Shown piece after piece: positions 26,660 to 35,231 of a stretch of 64,000 bases of DNA. The DNA is taken from positions 1,355,501-1,419,500 of the forward strand of contig NZ_CP157875.1 in the NCBI RefSeq assembly GCF_040215105.1. Direction: 5' to 3'. The stretch comes from Aeromonas veronii (GTDB lineage: Bacteria; Pseudomonadota; Gammaproteobacteria; Enterobacterales; Aeromonadaceae). Made by a program: the position numbers and the translations under genes. Positions within the stretch are counted from its first letter, which is position 1; each line of letters begins with the position of its first letter. The notes under the pieces were generated by a model that was not told the origin of the DNA, searched no databases, and worked only from the letters and a program-made list of their open reading frames with translations.

Positions 26660-28309
26660 ATGGCACAGCATCCTCACGCCGGCAAACCGGCTCGTCTCAG
26701 CGATCTGACCAACATTCCCCGTCTGGTCAGCGCCTACTACCTGAACAAGCCGGACATGAGCCGCCCCGAGCAGCGGGTAGCCTTCGGCACCTCCGGCCAT
26801 CGCGGCAGCGCCCTGCACGGCGCCTTCACCGAATCCCACATTCTGGCGGTGACCCAGGCACTGGTAGAGTATCGCCAGCAGGCCGGCATCACTGGCCCCT
26901 TGTTCGTTGGCATGGATACCCACGCCCTGTCCGAGTCCGCATTTGCCAGCGCGGTGGAAGTGCTGGCGGCCAATGGCGTTGAAACCCGCATCCAGGCCGG
27001 CCTTGGCTTCACGCCGACCCCGGTCATCTCCCACGCCATCCTGCGTCACAATGCCAGCAAGCCGGCGGCGCTGGCGGACGGCGTGGTGATCACCCCGTCT
27101 CACAACCCGCCGGAAGACGGTGGCTTCAAGTACAACCCGCCCCACGGCGGCCCCGCCGAGGGGGAGATCACCAAGTGGGTGGAAGACAGGGCCAACGCGA
27201 TTTTGGAAGCGGGCCTGGCCGATGTGAAGCGGATGCCCTTTGCCGAGGCGCTCAAGAGCGCTCTGGTGGTTGAGCACGACTACGTCACTCCCTATGTGGA
27301 CGACTTGGAAAACGTGCTGGATCTGGCCGCCATCAAACGGGCTGGCATCAAGATTGGGGTGGATCCTCTCGGTGGCTCCGGCGTCGCCTACTGGGACGTC
27401 ATCGCCAAGCGTTACGACCTCGACATCGAGGTGGTCAACTACCGTGTCGATCCGACCTTCTCCTTCATGACCCTGGACAAGGACGGCAAGATCCGGATGG
27501 ACTGCTCCAGTCCCTTCGCCATGGCGAGCCTCATTGCGCTGAAAGACAAATTCGACATCGCTCTTGGCAACGATCCTGACTACGACCGTCACGGCATCGT
27601 CACCAAGGCCGGTCTGATGAACCCGAACCACTACCTGGCGGTGGCCATCCAGTACCTGTTTACCCACAGAACCGGCTGGGCCAAGGAAGCCGCCGTCGGC
27701 AAGACCCTGGTCTCTTCTTCGATGATCGACCGGGTCGCCGGCGAGATTGGCCGCACCCTGAAAGAGGTGCCGGTCGGCTTCAAGTGGTTTGTTGACGGCC
27801 TCTATAGCGGTGAGTTCGGCTTCGGCGGCGAGGAGAGTGCGGGCGCCTCCTTCTTGCGCAAGGACGGCACCGTCTGGACCACCGACAAGGACGGTTTCAT
27901 CCTGGCCCTGCTGGCCGCCGAGATCCTGGCCGTCACCGGCAAGGATCCCCAGGCCCACTACGATGCCCTGGAGGCCAAGTTCGGCCGCTCCAGCTATCGC
28001 CGCATCGACGCCCCGGCCAATGGCGCGCAAAAAGCCGTGCTCTCCAAGCTGGATCCGGCGCTGGTGGAAGCCTCCACCCTGGCAGGCGACCCCATCCTCG
28101 CCAAGCTGACCCGTGCCCCCGGCAACGACGCCGCCATCGGTGGCTTGAAGGTGGTGACCGAGCATGGCTGGTTCGCGGCGCGCCCCTCCGGCACCGAGTC
28201 CATCTACAAGATCTACATGGAGAGCTTCAAGGGCGAATCCCACCTGGACCTTATTCAACAGGAGGCCCAGCAGATCGTCTCCGCCGCCCTGGCCAAGGCC
28301 GGCGTCTAG
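26660..28309 (+). CDS. pgm: Phosphoglucomutase
   Basis: Pgm interconverts glucose-1-phosphate and glucose-6-phosphate, linking glycolysis with glycogen, UDP-glucose and surface polysaccharides. The 549-residue protein has the catalytic phosphoserine loop [11 protein letters not shown] (about residues 144-154), an N-terminal GTSGHRGSA substrate loop, the metal loop NDPDYDRHG and the sugar-binding GEESAGAS. The length matches E. coli Pgm (546). It follows seqA after 57 bases. Confidence 0.98.
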   Translation: MAQHPHAGKPARLSDLTNIPRLVSAYYLNKPDMSRPEQRVAFGTSGHRGSALHGAFTESHILAVTQALVEYRQQAGITGPLFVGMDTHALSESAFASAVEVLAANGVETRIQAGLGFTPTPVISHAILRHNASKPAALADGVVITPSHNPPEDGGFKYNPPHGGPAEGEITKWVEDRANAILEAGLADVKRMPFAEALKSALVVEHDYVTPYVDDLENVLDLAAIKRAGIKIGVDPLGGSGVAYWDVIAKRYDLDIEVVNYRVDPTFSFMTLDKDGKIRMDCSSPFAMASLIALKDKFDIALGNDPDYDRHGIVTKAGLMNPNHYLAVAIQYLFTHRTGWAKEAAVGKTLVSSSMIDRVAGEIGRTLKEVPVGFKWFVDGLYSGEFGFGGEESAGASFLRKDGTVWTTDKDGFILALLAAEILAVTGKDPQAHYDALEAKFGRSSYRRIDAPANGAQKAVLSKLDPALVEASTLAGDPILAKLTRAPGNDAAIGGLKVVTEHGWFAARPSGTESIYKIYMESFKGESHLDLIQQEAQQIVSAALAKAGV

Positions 28310-28331
28310 ATCGTCTGAGTCATCTCATGTG

Positions 28332-28361
28332 AAAGAGGAGCCCTGGTGGCTCCTCTTTTTT
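28332..28361. terminator. Bidirectional terminator between pgm and the DMT gene
   Basis: Stem AAGAGGAGCC/GGCTCCTCTT with loop CTGGT and a T6 run on the plus strand; it lies between convergent genes. Confidence 0.9.
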
Positions 28362-28379
28362 ATGCGGCGTTGGCACGGA

Positions 28380-29261
28380 TTAACCGTTATCCACCTTGCC
28401 GGTGACGGCCTTGCGGGTCTGCCAGCGCTTGAAGAAGGGGCGGGACGGCAGCTTCATCAGGAACAGGGAGAGCAGGATCACCCCGATGCCGAGCCACTGA
28501 CGACCGTCCAGGCTCTCTCCCACCATCAGCACCCCGAGGGACACCGCCACCATGGGGTTGGTGAGGGCCAGCATGCCCATCACCTCGGGACCATGGCGTT
28601 TGAGACCCCAGAGCCAGGCCCAGTAGGCGAGCGCCGTGTTGAGCAGGATGAGCCAGCCAAAGGCGGGGGCACTCGCCAGGTGCGGTATCGGCATGGGCCC
28701 CGCCAGCCACCAGGCGAGCGGGATCAGCATCAGGCCGCCGAGCAACAGCTGCCAGGCGGTGAGGGCCAGCAGATCGCTCACCGGCCAGCGCTGCATCCAG
28801 CGGCTGGATTGACCGATGAGCACGGTGGCGAGCAGGGCGCAGGCGACCCCGACGGGATCCAGATTGGCGGAGGGGTTGAGCAGCAGCAGGACACCGGCGA
28901 GCCCCATCAACCCCAGCAATAGCCACTTGAGGGTCGGCCGCTTGCCATCCTGCAACCAGGCGAGCGCCATCAGGATGAGCGGCAGGGTGGCACCGAGGGT
29001 GCCCGCCACGGCGCCCGGCAGGCGGAAGGCCGCCACGAACAGCAGGGCGAAGAAGGCGGTGATGTTGCAAAACGCCAGCAGGAACTGGCGGCTCCAGGTG
29101 AGCGGCGGCCAGCGCGGATGCAGCAGCAACAGCAGCACGCCGGCGGGGAGGGCTCGCCACACCGCCACCCAGTAAGGGGAGTAGTCGGTCAGGTAGAGGC
29201 TGACGAGGGCATAGGTGCTGCCCCATAGCAGGGGGGCGAGCAGGGCGATCAGCAGCGGCAT
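28380..29261 (-). CDS. DMT-superfamily transporter (EamA type)
   Basis: From the ATG at 29261 the protein is 293 residues with about ten hydrophobic helices and two EamA repeats, the plan of 10-TM drug/metabolite exporters. It starts MPLLIALLAPLLWGSTYAL, the usual EamA opening with a WG pair; the longer in-frame start at 29300 would place codons inside the operator. The neighbour on the other strand is a MarR regulator, and a palindrome matching one before marR lies 18 bases upstream of this start, so the exporter is probably the regulated target. The substrate cannot be read from sequence. Confidence 0.9.
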   Translation of the reverse strand: MPLLIALLAPLLWGSTYALVSLYLTDYSPYWVAVWRALPAGVLLLLLHPRWPPLTWSRQFLLAFCNITAFFALLFVAAFRLPGAVAGTLGATLPLILMALAWLQDGKRPTLKWLLLGLMGLAGVLLLLNPSANLDPVGVACALLATVLIGQSSRWMQRWPVSDLLALTAWQLLLGGLMLIPLAWWLAGPMPIPHLASAPAFGWLILLNTALAYWAWLWGLKRHGPEVMGMLALTNPMVAVSLGVLMVGESLDGRQWLGIGVILLSLFLMKLPSRPFFKRWQTRKAVTGKVDNG

Positions 29262-29278
29262 GGTTATCTCATAAGAAA

Positions 29279-29298
29279 GTATCTTTAAGTGAAGATAC
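29279..29298. promoter_or_regulatory. Palindromic operator 1 (DMT side)
   Basis: GTATCTT and AAGATAC are perfect 7-base arms around a six-base centre. The same arms recur at operator 2 with centres 47 bases apart. This is the layout expected for a MarR dimer controlling a divergent pair. Confidence 0.7.
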
Positions 29299-29325
29299 AT
29301 TAGCCACGAGTTGGTTTACTATCAA

Positions 29326-29345
29326 GTATCTTTACGAAAAGATAT
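29326..29345. promoter_or_regulatory. Palindromic operator 2 (marR side)
   Basis: TATCTTT and AAAGATA flank ACGA, giving a dyad like that of operator 1. It ends eight bases before the MarR start codon, so binding would block its own transcription or translation start region. Confidence 0.7.
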
Positions 29346-29352
29346 TGGAGTC

Positions 29353-29838
29353 ATGATGGAGACAGATCACGTGGATCTGCTGCTGGCGCAGTGGGCCAGG
29401 GAGAGACCGGATCTCGACTGCAGCCCCATGGGGGTGTTTGGGCGGGTTGCGCGCATGGCGGCCATCGCCGGGCGCGAGATCAACGAGGAGCTGAAAGAGT
29501 GCGGTTTGCTGGGATCGGACTTCGACATCCTGGCGACCTTGCGCCGCGCCGGCGAGCCGCTCACTCCCACGGCCCTCTACCAGTCCGCCATGCTCACCTC
29601 GGGGGCGATGACCGCGCGTCTGGACAAGCTGGCGGAGCGGGGCCTCATCGAGCGTCAGGCCGCCCCGAGTGACAGGCGCAGCCTGCTGGTCTGCCTGACC
29701 GAGGCGGGGCGGACGCAGATCGATCTGGCGGTGGAGCGGCACGTGGCGAACGAGCGGCGCCTGCTGGCGCCACTGACCGGGGCCGAACAGGCCCAGCTGG
29801 CGGCCCTGCTCAAACGCTGGTTGCTGGAGAACGAATAG
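29353..29838 (+). CDS. MarR-family transcriptional regulator
   Basis: The 161-residue protein has the MarR winged helix-turn-helix: SDFDILATLRRAGEPLTPTALYQS followed by the recognition helix region GAMTARLDKLAERGLIERQ and the wing APSDRRSLLVCLTEAG. A second ATG directly follows the first (29356), and GGAG sits at better spacing for that one. It is divergent from a DMT exporter with two near-identical palindromes between them, so local autoregulation and control of the exporter are likely. The ligand is unknown. Confidence 0.92.
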   Translation: MMETDHVDLLLAQWARERPDLDCSPMGVFGRVARMAAIAGREINEELKECGLLGSDFDILATLRRAGEPLTPTALYQSAMLTSGAMTARLDKLAERGLIERQAAPSDRRSLLVCLTEAGRTQIDLAVERHVANERRLLAPLTGAEQAQLAALLKRWLLENE

Positions 29839-29840
29839 CA

Positions 29841-29865
29841 AAACGGGCCAGATGGCCCGTTTTTA
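29841..29865. terminator. Bidirectional terminator between marR gene and mltB
   Basis: Stem ACGGGCC/GGCCCGT with loop AGAT, flanked by AAAA on the left and TTTTT on the right, between convergent stop codons. Confidence 0.92.
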
Positions 29866-29878
29866 CACTCTGTCAGCA

Positions 29879-30982
29879 TTAATAACTGCCTTTGGCATCT
29901 TTCACCGCGAGACCCAGCTGCCATACCGCCATGGCGTAGTGAGTGCTGTGGTTGTAGCGGGTGATGGCGTAGAAGTTTGGCAGGCCGTACCAGTATTGAT
30001 AGCCAGTCCCCACGTCCAGGCGCAGCAGGCTCGCCTCCTTGTGATTGCCGAGAGAGGCGATGGGGGCGAGTCCGGCACCGCGCAGGGTGGCGACCGGGTA
30101 GCGGGTCTGGAAGCCATGCTCGTAGCCGGGCAACTGGCCCTGGCCGCGCACCGCCACCGGTTGTCCCTTCTCCCAGCCGTGAGCCTTGAAGTAGTTGGCC
30201 ACGCTGCCGATGGCATCCACCGGATCCCAGAGGTTGGTGTGACCGTTGCCGTTGAAGTCCACCGCATAGCTGCGGAAGCTCGACGGCATGAATTGACCGT
30301 AACCCATGGCGCCGGCGTAGGAGCCCTGCGGCTGGGTGGGATCCATGCCCTCGTCCCGGGTCATCACCAGGAAGGCTTCCAGCTCGCCGGTGAAGAACTC
30401 GGCCCGGCGCGGGTAGTCGAACGCCAGGGTCGCCAGCGCATCCAGGATGCGGGTCTTGCCCATCACCCGGCCCCAGCGGGTCTCCACCCCGATGATGCCG
30501 ACGATGATCTCAGGCGGCACCCCGTAAATCTGCTGCGCCCGATTGAGTTCGCTCTCGTATTCGCGCCAGAAGTTGACGCCGTTCTGGACGTTGTCCGGGG
30601 TGATGAACTTGGCACGGTAGCGATTCCAGGCGCCGGTCGGCCCGGTGGGCGGCGTGCTGGTGGGCGCCTGGGCGTCCATCAGCCGGATGATCCAGTCATA
30701 ACGCTGGGCCTGGGCCAGCACCTGGTGCAGCTCGGCATCGTTGAAGCCGTGCTTTTGCACCATGCGCCGCACGAAGTTGTCCACGTTGGGGCGATTGGCG
30801 AAATCCCCCTTGCTGACCCCCTGACCGGTTCCCTGCCCGTAGAAGGGCTTGCTCGGCGGCGTCTGGTTGATGAAGGCGCTGTTGGGCTGTGGCTTGACCA
30901 CGGGCTTGGGGGCCGGTGTGCTGCTGCAGCTCTGGAGCAGCGGCAGGGCAGAGAGGGTGAGAAGGCAGACAAGGCGACGCAT
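29879..30982 (-). CDS. mltB: Membrane-bound lytic murein transglycosylase B
   Basis: MltB cleaves peptidoglycan to give 1,6-anhydro-muropeptides. From the ATG at 30982 the precursor is 367 residues with a lipoprotein signal ending LLQSC (Cys18), then a linker and the SLT/MltB catalytic domain: GVPPEIIVGIIGVETRWG contains the catalytic Glu, followed by YAGAMGYGQFMPSSF and DFNGNGHTNLWDPVDAIGSVANYF. A longer reading frame running upstream to 31621 overlaps the next gene and is not real. It is downstream of the ynj-type genes on the same strand with a 95-base gap. Confidence 0.96.
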   Translation of the reverse strand: MRRLVCLLTLSALPLLQSCSSTPAPKPVVKPQPNSAFINQTPPSKPFYGQGTGQGVSKGDFANRPNVDNFVRRMVQKHGFNDAELHQVLAQAQRYDWIIRLMDAQAPTSTPPTGPTGAWNRYRAKFITPDNVQNGVNFWREYESELNRAQQIYGVPPEIIVGIIGVETRWGRVMGKTRILDALATLAFDYPRRAEFFTGELEAFLVMTRDEGMDPTQPQGSYAGAMGYGQFMPSSFRSYAVDFNGNGHTNLWDPVDAIGSVANYFKAHGWEKGQPVAVRGQGQLPGYEHGFQTRYPVATLRGAGLAPIASLGNHKEASLLRLDVGTGYQYWYGLPNFYAITRYNHSTHYAMAVWQLGLAVKDAKGSY

Positions 30983-31077
30983 AGGGATCTCGAAGGGCCT
31001 GAAACTGAGTGTCGTCATGGTAGAGCATTGGCGCCCGCGCGCAAGTGCAGCATCGCATTGTCCTCTCTCAAATGAAT

Positions 31078-31683
31078 CTAATCCCGCAGGGTGTGATAGC
31101 CGCTCCAGAGCCGGGTCATCGTGGTAATGACGCAGAGCAGGGCAAAGCCGTAAGCCAGTGCCGGGAAGGCGGCGGGCCAGAGGCACATCAGCACGAACAG
31201 GGCAATGGTCTCGCTCCCCTCGGTGAGCCCGCCGAGGTAGTAGAGGGACTTGTGTTGATAGACGGGATTCTCGATGCCCCGCTTGCCCGCCATGATGGCA
31301 AAGGCCAGGAAGCTCGAACCCGTCCCCATGAAGGTAAACAGCAGGGTGGCGGCGGGCAGGGCGTTGGCGGGGGCTGCGAGGGCAAAACCCAGCACCACGG
31401 CGGCGTAGAAAATGAAGTCGAGAGTGATGTCGAGAAAGCCGCCGCAGTCGGTGATGCCGTTTTGGCGCGCCACGGCGCCGTCCAGCCCGTCCAGCAGCCG
31501 ATTGGTGAGGATGGCGAGCAGGGCCCAGCCGTGCAGCCCCAGCGCCAGCAGCGGCAGGGCCTGCATGCCGATGGCAAAGCCGGCGAGGCTTATCTGGTTG
31601 GCACTGACCCCGGCCCGGCACAGAGGAGAGGCCATGCGCGCCAGAGGGCGGCGTATCAGGGGAATGATGCGGCTATCGAACAC
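31078..31683 (-). CDS. ynjF: CDP-alcohol phosphatidyltransferase family protein (YnjF-like)
   Basis: The 201-residue integral membrane protein contains the CDP-alcohol transferase signature D-x2-DG-x2-AR-x8-G-x3-D-x3-D, here as LLDGLDGAVARQ and GGFLDITLDF (about residues 61-88), with all Asp residues present. Such enzymes move a phospholipid head group or diacylglycerol-phosphate from CDP-linked donors. It ends the ynjBCD-like cluster, two bases after ynjD, the same order as in E. coli except that the thiosulfate sulfurtransferase ynjE is missing. The lipid substrate is unknown. Confidence 0.88.
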   Translation of the reverse strand: MFDSRIIPLIRRPLARMASPLCRAGVSANQISLAGFAIGMQALPLLALGLHGWALLAILTNRLLDGLDGAVARQNGITDCGGFLDITLDFIFYAAVVLGFALAAPANALPAATLLFTFMGTGSSFLAFAIMAGKRGIENPVYQHKSLYYLGGLTEGSETIALFVLMCLWPAAFPALAYGFALLCVITTMTRLWSGYHTLRD

Positions 31684-31685
31684 GG

Positions 31686-32351
31686 TCAGATCTCCTCGCG
31701 TGTGTGGGAAGTGGAAGGCATAAGGTCAAGAATGGCGCCCGGCGCATCTTCCGCGTCGTGGGTGACCAGGATGGCCGGGATCCGTCGCGCGGCGATGCGT
31801 TCGAACACCAGGGTGCGAAAAGCCGATCGCAGGGGCTTGTCGAGACGGGAGAAGGGCTCGTCCAGCAGCAGGGCCGCGGGCTCGGCGAGCAGGGTGCGCA
31901 GCAGGCTGACCCTGGCCTTCTGGCCGCCGGAGAGCTGACTCGGCAGCTTGTCGGCCTCGGCGGCCAGCCCCACTTCGTGCAAGGCGGCCAGCGCGGCCTC
32001 CCGCCTGGCGGCCATTCCTTTCATGTGGGCGGGCAGGCCGAACATCAGATTTTCGGTGGCACTCAGATGTGCAAACAGCAGATCCTCCTGAAACAGCATG
32101 CCGATCTGGCGCTGTTGGGGGGGCAATGCCGTGAGTCGCCGTTCATTGAGATAGATATCTCCCGCCAATCCGAATGGGCCGCGGCCCAGCGTGCCGGGCA
32201 GCACCCCCGCCAGCGCCGCCAGCAGGGAGCTCTTGCCGCAGCCGCTCGGCCCCATCAGGGTCAGCATCTCGCCGGGCGCCACCGTCAAGGGCGGCAGCTG
32301 GAGCAGGGGCGTGTGGTGCAGGCAGAGGGTGAGGGAGGTGGTGCGCAGCAT
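31686..32351 (-). CDS. ynjD: ABC transporter ATP-binding protein (YnjD-like)
   Basis: From the ATG at 32351 the protein is 221 residues and has all ABC ATPase motifs: Walker A GPSGCGKSS, Q-loop MLFQEDLLFAH, signature LSGGQKARVSL, Walker B LLLDEPFSRLD and the switch His in VTHDAED. It is two bases after the permease gene. Length matches E. coli YnjD (217). An upstream in-frame extension to 32621 lies inside ynjC and is rejected. The imported substrate is not established. Confidence 0.93.
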   Translation of the reverse strand: MLRTTSLTLCLHHTPLLQLPPLTVAPGEMLTLMGPSGCGKSSLLAALAGVLPGTLGRGPFGLAGDIYLNERRLTALPPQQRQIGMLFQEDLLFAHLSATENLMFGLPAHMKGMAARREAALAALHEVGLAAEADKLPSQLSGGQKARVSLLRTLLAEPAALLLDEPFSRLDKPLRSAFRTLVFERIAARRIPAILVTHDAEDAPGAILDLMPSTSHTREEI

Positions 32352-32353
32352 GG

Positions 32354-33979
32354 TCAGGGCCTCAGGGCGGGGTTGATGCGGGGGGGCAGCCAGAGTACCA
32401 GTCCATAGAGGCAGAGCGGCAGCAATAGCTGCAACAGGCCATAGAGTCCCGCCAGCCGCCGGTTGAGGCCGCTGCCGATGGCCACCGCCTCGGTGGTGAT
32501 GGTGACGATGCGCCCTGCGCCAAACAGCAGGGTGGGCAGATACTGGGCCAGGCTCACCGCCGCCCCGACCCCGAAGGCAAACAGCAAGGGGCGGGCCAGC
32601 AGCGGCGCCTTCACCTGCCACCAGGTACGCCAGGGGCTGGCGCCGAGCAGCAGGGCCGCCTGGGTGAGGCGGTCGTCAAACTGGCGATAGGGGCCGTGCA
32701 GACAGAGATAGACATAGGGCGCCACGAACAGCAGCTGGCACCAGAGCACCCAGCCCCAGCCGATCCCCCCGCCCAGCAGGCTTATCTGCAGCCGCAGGCC
32801 GAACAGCAGGCTGGCCTGTGGCAGCAGCAGGGGCAGGCAGATGAGCCACAGTGGCCAGGGGCGTCTGCCTTGCTGCGCCTCCAGGCTCAGGATCACCAGC
32901 AGCAGGGCGATGGCGGCGCAGGCGAGGGAGAGCAGCAGGCTCTGGCCGAGCAGGGGCCCGAGGGCTGGCAGCAGATCCTGCCAATATTGGGCACTCCACT
33001 GCGCAGGCCAGAGCGCCGGAAAGGGCCAGCGCCGGGTCAGGGACCAGAGCAGCAAGCTCGCCAGTACCAGCAGGTTGACAGCGAGCAGGCCCCACACCAG
33101 CACGCCGGTCCCGTGGCGGTGAAAGGGGGCACTTGTGCGCCGCACGCCATCGAGCTGCAACGCCTTGCCTCCCTGCCGATGACCCCACTCCAGCAGCCGC
33201 AAGGCGGCGAGCAGCAGCAGGTTGGCGGCGAGCAGCAGCAGGGCGCCGCTGGCGCTCACGCCGCGCCAGTGCAGATCCGGGTCCTGATACCAGAGCCAGA
33301 GCCGCACCGCCAGAGGGGGCGGGGCATCCGGTCCCAGCAGCTGGGCGAGATCCACCACCGCCAGGCCGTAGGCCGCCACCGCATAGAGGGGCAGGCGCAG
33401 GGCGGGCCAGAGGGCGGGCAGCAGCAACCGCCACCAGATCTGGGGAGGGCTGAACCCCATGGTCTGGCCGAGCCACTGCTGACGGGCCATCCTGGCGGGA
33501 TCTTGCGCCGACAGCGCCATCAGCAGCAGAAACGGCGTCTCCTTGAGGATGAGGGCGGCGATGAGGCCGAGCCCGAGAGGGTCGCGCACGCTCTGCCAAT
33601 CCGGCGGCAGCTCGAAGCCGGTGAGTGCGGGAGAGAGCAGGCGCAGCAGCCAGCCGGAGGGGGCGAGCAGGAAGGCAAAACCGATGGCAAAAGCCACGTG
33701 GGGCATGGCCAGCAGGGGGGAGAGCAGGCGCTGCAAGATCCCAAACCAGCGGCTCCCGTCCCCATGGGCGAGCACCAGGGCGGTGAGCAGCAGGCCCCCC
33801 AGGGTGGAGGCGCCCGCGATCCAGAGACTGAGCATGAGAGAGTGCCAGAGTCCGGGTTGGCTCAGCAGCAGGCCGAGGTTGTCGGCCGCCATGCCATCAA
33901 CCAGCAGCAGGATCAGGCCGCCAAGGAGCGGGGCCCCGAACAGCAGGACACAGAGCAGGATGAACAGGGTGCGCCCCAT
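32354..33979 (-). CDS. ynjC: ABC transporter permease, fused double unit (YnjC-like)
   Basis: The 541-residue membrane protein has about twelve hydrophobic helices in two halves, each with a binding-protein-dependent permease motif region, as in ThiP/FbpB-like fused permeases. E. coli YnjC is about 511 residues. The codons are extremely GC-rich and Leu-rich. The gene lies between the binding protein and ATPase genes, giving a complete importer. No substrate-specific residue can be recognised. Confidence 0.9.
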   Translation of the reverse strand: MGRTLFILLCVLLFGAPLLGGLILLLVDGMAADNLGLLLSQPGLWHSLMLSLWIAGASTLGGLLLTALVLAHGDGSRWFGILQRLLSPLLAMPHVAFAIGFAFLLAPSGWLLRLLSPALTGFELPPDWQSVRDPLGLGLIAALILKETPFLLLMALSAQDPARMARQQWLGQTMGFSPPQIWWRLLLPALWPALRLPLYAVAAYGLAVVDLAQLLGPDAPPPLAVRLWLWYQDPDLHWRGVSASGALLLLAANLLLLAALRLLEWGHRQGGKALQLDGVRRTSAPFHRHGTGVLVWGLLAVNLLVLASLLLWSLTRRWPFPALWPAQWSAQYWQDLLPALGPLLGQSLLLSLACAAIALLLVILSLEAQQGRRPWPLWLICLPLLLPQASLLFGLRLQISLLGGGIGWGWVLWCQLLFVAPYVYLCLHGPYRQFDDRLTQAALLLGASPWRTWWQVKAPLLARPLLFAFGVGAAVSLAQYLPTLLFGAGRIVTITTEAVAIGSGLNRRLAGLYGLLQLLLPLCLYGLVLWLPPRINPALRP

Positions 33980-34022
33980 GCTCAGCGGATTGCCATCTTA
34001 AGGGTGATCGCCATGACTCAGC

Positions 34023-35210
34023 TCACTGGCCATAACGCTCGGCCCAGGCCGCTTCCAGTCGCAGTTGCCAGCTGGGGTGGGGTTCGGCCTGCGCCTTGAA
34101 GCGCAAGGCCGGGGCCGTGCCCTGGGGCAGGGCATCCCTTCGCAAGACGCTGGGATCTCCCCAGAACGCGGGATCGGCCTTGCGGGCCTGGGCGGCGGGG
34201 CTCAGCAGGAAGTTGGCCACCACCTTGGCCCCGGCTCGGGCGTTGGCGTTGAACGGGATGGCGAGGAAGTGGCTGTTGGTGAGGGCTCCCTTCTCCATGG
34301 CCAGGGCCCTGACGCCGGCGGGCAGGGTGCCGTTTTGCACCGAACTCTGGGCCTCCTGGGGATTGAAGCTGATGGCCATGGCGAGCTCACCATCGTCCAG
34401 CAACTGCTTGGTCTCGGCGGCGCCGGTGGGGAACAGCTTGCCCTTGCGCCAGAGCGCGGGGTGCAGCGCGTCGAGCCAGGCCCAGAGTGGGGCCGTCTGG
34501 CGCTGGAATTCGGCATCGGTCGCCTCCCGATACAGTGGCGCGGGATCGGGTGTCAGCTCCAGCAACATCTGTTTGAGGAAACTCGAGCCATGAAACTGGG
34601 GTGGCTTGGGATAGGTGAAGCGGCCGGGGTGAGCCTTGGCCCAGGCGAGCAGGGCTGCCGCCGAGGTGGGCGGCGTCTTGACCTCGTCTTCATTGACCAT
34701 GAGGTTGAGCTGACCTATGCCCCAGGGGGCTTCCAGCCCCGCCACCGGCACGGTGAAGTCCTCGCTCACCGGCAACTGCCCATCCACCAGCGCCATGTTC
34801 GGCAGCTCCTGGGTGAACGGCGCACCCAGCAGCCCCTGCTCCTTGAGGGCCTTGAAGTTCTCGCCGTTGACCCAGAGCAGGTCGATGGGGCCACCGCTCT
34901 GCTTGCCCGCCTGCCGGTCGGCGAGTAACTGGCTCACGCTCTGGGCGATGTCGTCCACCTTCACCTGCACCAGCTTGACGCCGTACTGGCGCTGCACCTC
35001 GCCGCTTGCCCACTGCAAATAGGCGTTGATCTCGGGGCTGCCACCCCAGGCGTTGAAATAGACGCTCTGCCCCTTCGCCTCCTCGAGGGTCTGTTGCCAT
35101 TGGGGATCGCTCGCGGGGGCCGCCTGCAGGGGGCCCGCCATCAGCAGGGGCAGGGCGGCCAGTTGCAGGGGGCGCAGCAAGGTGCGAAGCAAGGCGGAAA
35201 TCTTGGGCAT
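34023..35210 (-). CDS. ynjB: ABC transporter periplasmic substrate-binding protein (YnjB-like)
   Basis: The 395-residue precursor has a Sec signal peptide (hydrophobic core around residues 9-26, cleavage near PLQAAPA) and the fold of family 1/6 solute-binding proteins: WQQTLEEAKGQSVYFNAWGG at the mature N-terminus and VNGENFKALKEQGLL further on. E. coli YnjB is 388 residues. It is the first transporter gene after the VTT-FAD fusion, with a 21-base gap. Ligands suggested for relatives (thiamine-like or polyamine-like) are not supported by anything visible here. Confidence 0.9.
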   Translation of the reverse strand: MPKISALLRTLLRPLQLAALPLLMAGPLQAAPASDPQWQQTLEEAKGQSVYFNAWGGSPEINAYLQWASGEVQRQYGVKLVQVKVDDIAQSVSQLLADRQAGKQSGGPIDLLWVNGENFKALKEQGLLGAPFTQELPNMALVDGQLPVSEDFTVPVAGLEAPWGIGQLNLMVNEDEVKTPPTSAAALLAWAKAHPGRFTYPKPPQFHGSSFLKQMLLELTPDPAPLYREATDAEFQRQTAPLWAWLDALHPALWRKGKLFPTGAAETKQLLDDGELAMAISFNPQEAQSSVQNGTLPAGVRALAMEKGALTNSHFLAIPFNANARAGAKVVANFLLSPAAQARKADPAFWGDPSVLRRDALPQGTAPALRFKAQAEPHPSWQLRLEAAWAERYGQ

Positions 35211-35231
35211 GATGATGACCTCTGGGTAGAT

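Noticed and set aside
26042-28258. Minus-strand frame of 738 codons opposite seqA and pgm
   Set aside because: It spans two real genes of known families and has no independent support.
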